Source: Micrococcales bacterium
GTDB lineage: Bacteria; Actinomycetota; Actinomycetes; S36-B12
Reading direction: 5' to 3'
Length of the DNA: 7,148 nucleotides
NCBI GenBank assembly: GCA_002694095.1
Contig: NZLD01000055.1
Coordinates: 10,410-17,557, forward strand
Shown: piece after piece, positions 5,397 through 7,148 of the stretch
How positions within the stretch are numbered: the first letter of the stretch is position 1
Layout of the letters: every line of letters begins with the position of its first letter
Notes under the pieces: model-generated
The model's database searches: none
Seen by the model: the letters and a program-made list of their open reading frames with translations, nothing else
Told to the model about the DNA's origin: nothing
Made by a program: the position numbers and the translations under genes

Positions 5397-6185
5397 ATGT
5401 CGCTGCTTGTTTCCGATCTGCGTCTTCGATGGCGATCATTGCTGGGGTGGACAGTCGCAGTAGTGCTCCTCTCGGCTCTCGTTGCATCGTTCTACAAGTC
5501 CATCGCAGGAGATCCCGCCTTTGAGGACATCTATGGGAGCTTGCCGGAATCCCTGGAGGCGCTGCTGGGCGGAGCGGACCTGGCCAGCCCGGTGGGCTAC
5601 CTCTCATCGCAGATGTATGCATTCTTCATGCCAGCCCTACTCCTCGTCTACGCGATCGGACGATCAACATCAACGTTGGCGGGCGAAGAAGAGGACCACA
5701 CGCTCGACCTGCTGCTGGCCCAGCCGATCAGCCGGACAGCGCTGTACGTGCAGAAAGTGGGCGGTGTCGCGTCGGGTATCGCTGTTCTGGCGATCGCCGT
5801 TGCGGTGCCCGTCATCGCGCTAGCGGACTGGTCGGAACTGAAGGTTCCCGCAGCGAATCTGTGGGCCGCGACGGCCCAGTTGTTCGCTTTCGTTCTCTTC
5901 CTGGGAATGCTCGCGATGACGGTGTCGGCAAGCATCGGTCGCCGTGCCGCCGGCGTAGGAGTGGCGGCCGGACTGGCGTTCGTCACCTACCTCCTTGATG
6001 GATTCGGAAAATCGATCGAGTGGCTGGAGCCCTGGCGGGTTCTCACCCCTTGGTATTGGTACGACATTGACGAAGCGCTCTCAGAGTCGATGCCGTGGAC
6101 GTCCTTCGCCGTTCTGCTGGGCGCGACCCTCATCACCGGTGCCCTTGGCTTGTGGGGATTCAACCGTCGTAATCTTCGATCGTGA
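5397..6185 (+). CDS. ABC-2 type transporter permease
   Basis: Integral membrane subunit of 262 residues that pairs with the preceding ATPase as an exporter. Six hydrophobic segments are visible at about 14-31, 73-90, 123-142, 155-178, 184-200 and 235-254. After the second comes the cytoplasmic segment LAGEEEDHTLDLLLAQPISR (94-113), characteristic of ABC-2 permeases and probably the contact helix for the ATPase. A WYWYDIDEAL stretch (219-228) precedes the last membrane segment, and the protein ends FNRRNLRS, a usual basic tail on the cytoplasmic side. The ATG at 5397, 4 bp after the ATPase stop, is chosen. An in-frame GTG at 5385, preceded by GAAGG at 3 nt, would instead overlap the ATPase gene and is possible. 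Either way translation is coupled. The substrate cannot be read from the sequence; lipids, peptides and antibiotics are all handled by this class. Confidence 0.9.
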   Translation: MSLLVSDLRLRWRSLLGWTVAVVLLSALVASFYKSIAGDPAFEDIYGSLPESLEALLGGADLASPVGYLSSQMYAFFMPALLLVYAIGRSTSTLAGEEEDHTLDLLLAQPISRTALYVQKVGGVASGIAVLAIAVAVPVIALADWSELKVPAANLWAATAQLFAFVLFLGMLAMTVSASIGRRAAGVGVAAGLAFVTYLLDGFGKSIEWLEPWRVLTPWYWYDIDEALSESMPWTSFAVLLGATLITGALGLWGFNRRNLRS

Positions 6186-7099
6186 CGACGGTGCTGCGGC
6201 CGGAACGGCCTTTCGATCGACACGAGGCGCTGCTGGCTCAGCGGACCTTGTTCTATCGGCACGCCCCGTCGTCGCAGACGGATGCTCCCGCGGCGCTTTT
6301 ACTCCATGGGCTGGGCGGCTCTGCTTTGAATTGGACGGACTTCATGGGTCGAATGAGTAACCGTTTGGATTGCTACGCGTTGGACCTGCACGGCTTCGGC
6401 TCGTCACCGCCTCCTCGCGACGGCGACATGACGCCCCGTGGGCATGCGCGAGCCGCGGCTGACTTCATCCTTGAGCGCGATCTGGGCCCTGTGCACCTGT
6501 TCGGAAATTCCATGGGTGGCGCCGTCTCCGTGCAATTGGCCGCGCGTCGACCGGATCTTGTGCGATCGGTGACGTTGATTTCTCCCGCGTTGCCGAATTT
6601 GAGGTACGCCACGAAGGGGAATCTCCATCTCCCGGTGATCTCGGTTCCTGGGATCGGGGAGCGGGTGGTTCCCAAGTTCGTGGAGACGACCAGTCCTCAA
6701 GAACGCGTGCAGGCATCGATCGACGGCGGTTTTGCCGACCCCTCCCGAATGCCGGCGGATCGATTTCGTGAGGCCATCGGTGAGGTGGAAGCCCGCGATG
6801 CGCGACCGTACGCGAATGACGCATTCTTGGGTTCCTTGCGAGGTCTGATGCGGACATACCTTGATCCCGGCCCCCAGCGGCCCTGGAAACTCGCGGAGAG
6901 AGTGCTGGCCCCCACATTGCTCGTCTACGGGCGCCAAGATCCGCTCGTCGACTCTCGAACGGCCCATCGAGCAACAAAGCACTTCTCGAACGCCCACGTG
7001 GTGGTTCTCCCGGACAGCGGGCATATGGCCCAGATGGAGCACCCGGAGTTCGTCGAAGCAGCGTGGGATCGCTTCATCGCGCCGACTCTCAACGGTTAG
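6182..7099 (+). CDS. Alpha/beta-fold hydrolase
   Basis: Hydrolase of the alpha/beta superfamily, 305 residues. Visible elements: oxyanion-loop motif LLHGLGGSALNW (40-51), strand and turn ALDLHGFGSS (66-75), nucleophile elbow GNSMGG with S110 (108-113), the acid D253 in YGRQDPLVD (249-257), and the catalytic histidine H281 in PDSGHMAQMEHP (277-288). The triad S110-D253-H281 is complete. A cap region of about 90 residues lies between about 140 and 235. No signal peptide is evident, so it is probably cytosolic. The substrate is not determined; esters, thioesters, lactones or C-C bonds are all possible. The GTG start overlaps the permease stop as GTGA, and no Shine-Dalgarno is visible, so translation depends on coupling with the permease. 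This places it functionally with the ABC exporter. Confidence 0.92.
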   Translation: MTTVLRPERPFDRHEALLAQRTLFYRHAPSSQTDAPAALLLHGLGGSALNWTDFMGRMSNRLDCYALDLHGFGSSPPPRDGDMTPRGHARAAADFILERDLGPVHLFGNSMGGAVSVQLAARRPDLVRSVTLISPALPNLRYATKGNLHLPVISVPGIGERVVPKFVETTSPQERVQASIDGGFADPSRMPADRFREAIGEVEARDARPYANDAFLGSLRGLMRTYLDPGPQRPWKLAERVLAPTLLVYGRQDPLVDSRTAHRATKHFSNAHVVVLPDSGHMAQMEHPEFVEAAWDRFIAPTLNG

Positions 7100-7100
7100 T

Positions 7101-7116
7101 GGCCGTAAGTCCGGCC
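7101..7116 (+). terminator. Weak hairpin after the hydrolase gene
   Basis: GGCCG (7101-7105) pairs with CGGCC (7112-7116) over a 6-nt loop, starting 2 nt after the hydrolase stop. The stem is only 5 bp and no U-tract follows, so this is a tentative operon end. The remaining 32 bases to the window edge show no supportable gene. Confidence 0.2.
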
Positions 7117-7148
7117 CTCTGCACAGTGGAACTCTCTGGCCGATTGGA

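Noticed and set aside
1..7148. Mobile element, phage, tRNA, riboswitch, CRISPR or toxin-antitoxin signatures
   Set aside because: I saw no transposase, integrase, terminal inverted repeats, cloverleaf, spaced direct repeats or small paired genes. The composition looks even and the gene order looks like a conserved chromosomal core region.

Overview
The window looks like a chromosomal core region of a high-GC Gram-positive bacterium (Actinobacteria). The evidence is the GC-rich third codon positions, the frequent GTG starts with no Shine-Dalgarno in front of them, and the gene set: an orphan ParA-like ATPase, a DEAD-box helicase, a MiaE-like ferritin-fold protein, a DUF3107 protein and a FasR-like TetR regulator. 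From memory, this set resembles the Mycobacterium tuberculosis Rv3213c-Rv3208 neighbourhood. No tRNA, rRNA, CRISPR array, IS element or phage gene is visible.

Layout. At the left edge (1-87, minus) is the 5' end of a gene with a strong ribosome binding site. It is divergent from the ParA-family ATPase (121-894, plus). ParA converges with a long DEAD-box RNA helicase (896-2632, minus), with a single base between the two stop codons and a strong hairpin laid over them. Divergent from the helicase is the ferritin-like protein (2693-3400, plus). It converges with a two-gene minus-strand unit: the TetR regulator (3756-4424) followed by the small DUF3107 protein (3436-3672). Divergent from the regulator, 38 bp away, is a tight plus-strand operon of ABC-2 exporter ATPase (4463-5392), its permease (5397-6185) and an alpha/beta hydrolase (6182-7099). 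The hydrolase overlaps the permease by a GTGA.

The most interesting part is the 38-bp gap between the regulator and the ABC operon. Both genes have a TAnnnT -10 element exactly 6 nt before their GTG starts, so both transcripts are probably leaderless. A perfect 8-bp-arm inverted repeat (4448-4472) covers the -10, transcription start and start codon of the ABC operon and reaches the area where the regulator's -35 would lie. It is a strong candidate operator for the TetR protein. The regulator closely resembles FasR, the long-chain acyl-CoA-responsive regulator of fatty acid synthase genes in mycobacteria. The divergent exporter plus hydrolase may therefore be a lipid-responsive export or repair module. 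That functional link is inference.

Leaderless or nearly leaderless expression is also suggested for parA and the ferritin-like gene. The helicase may start at a CTG codon (2536) rather than at the upstream ATG. Stretches between genes are all short (1-83 bp with the coordinates given). The largest possible gap is about 156 bp, if the helicase starts at the CTG.
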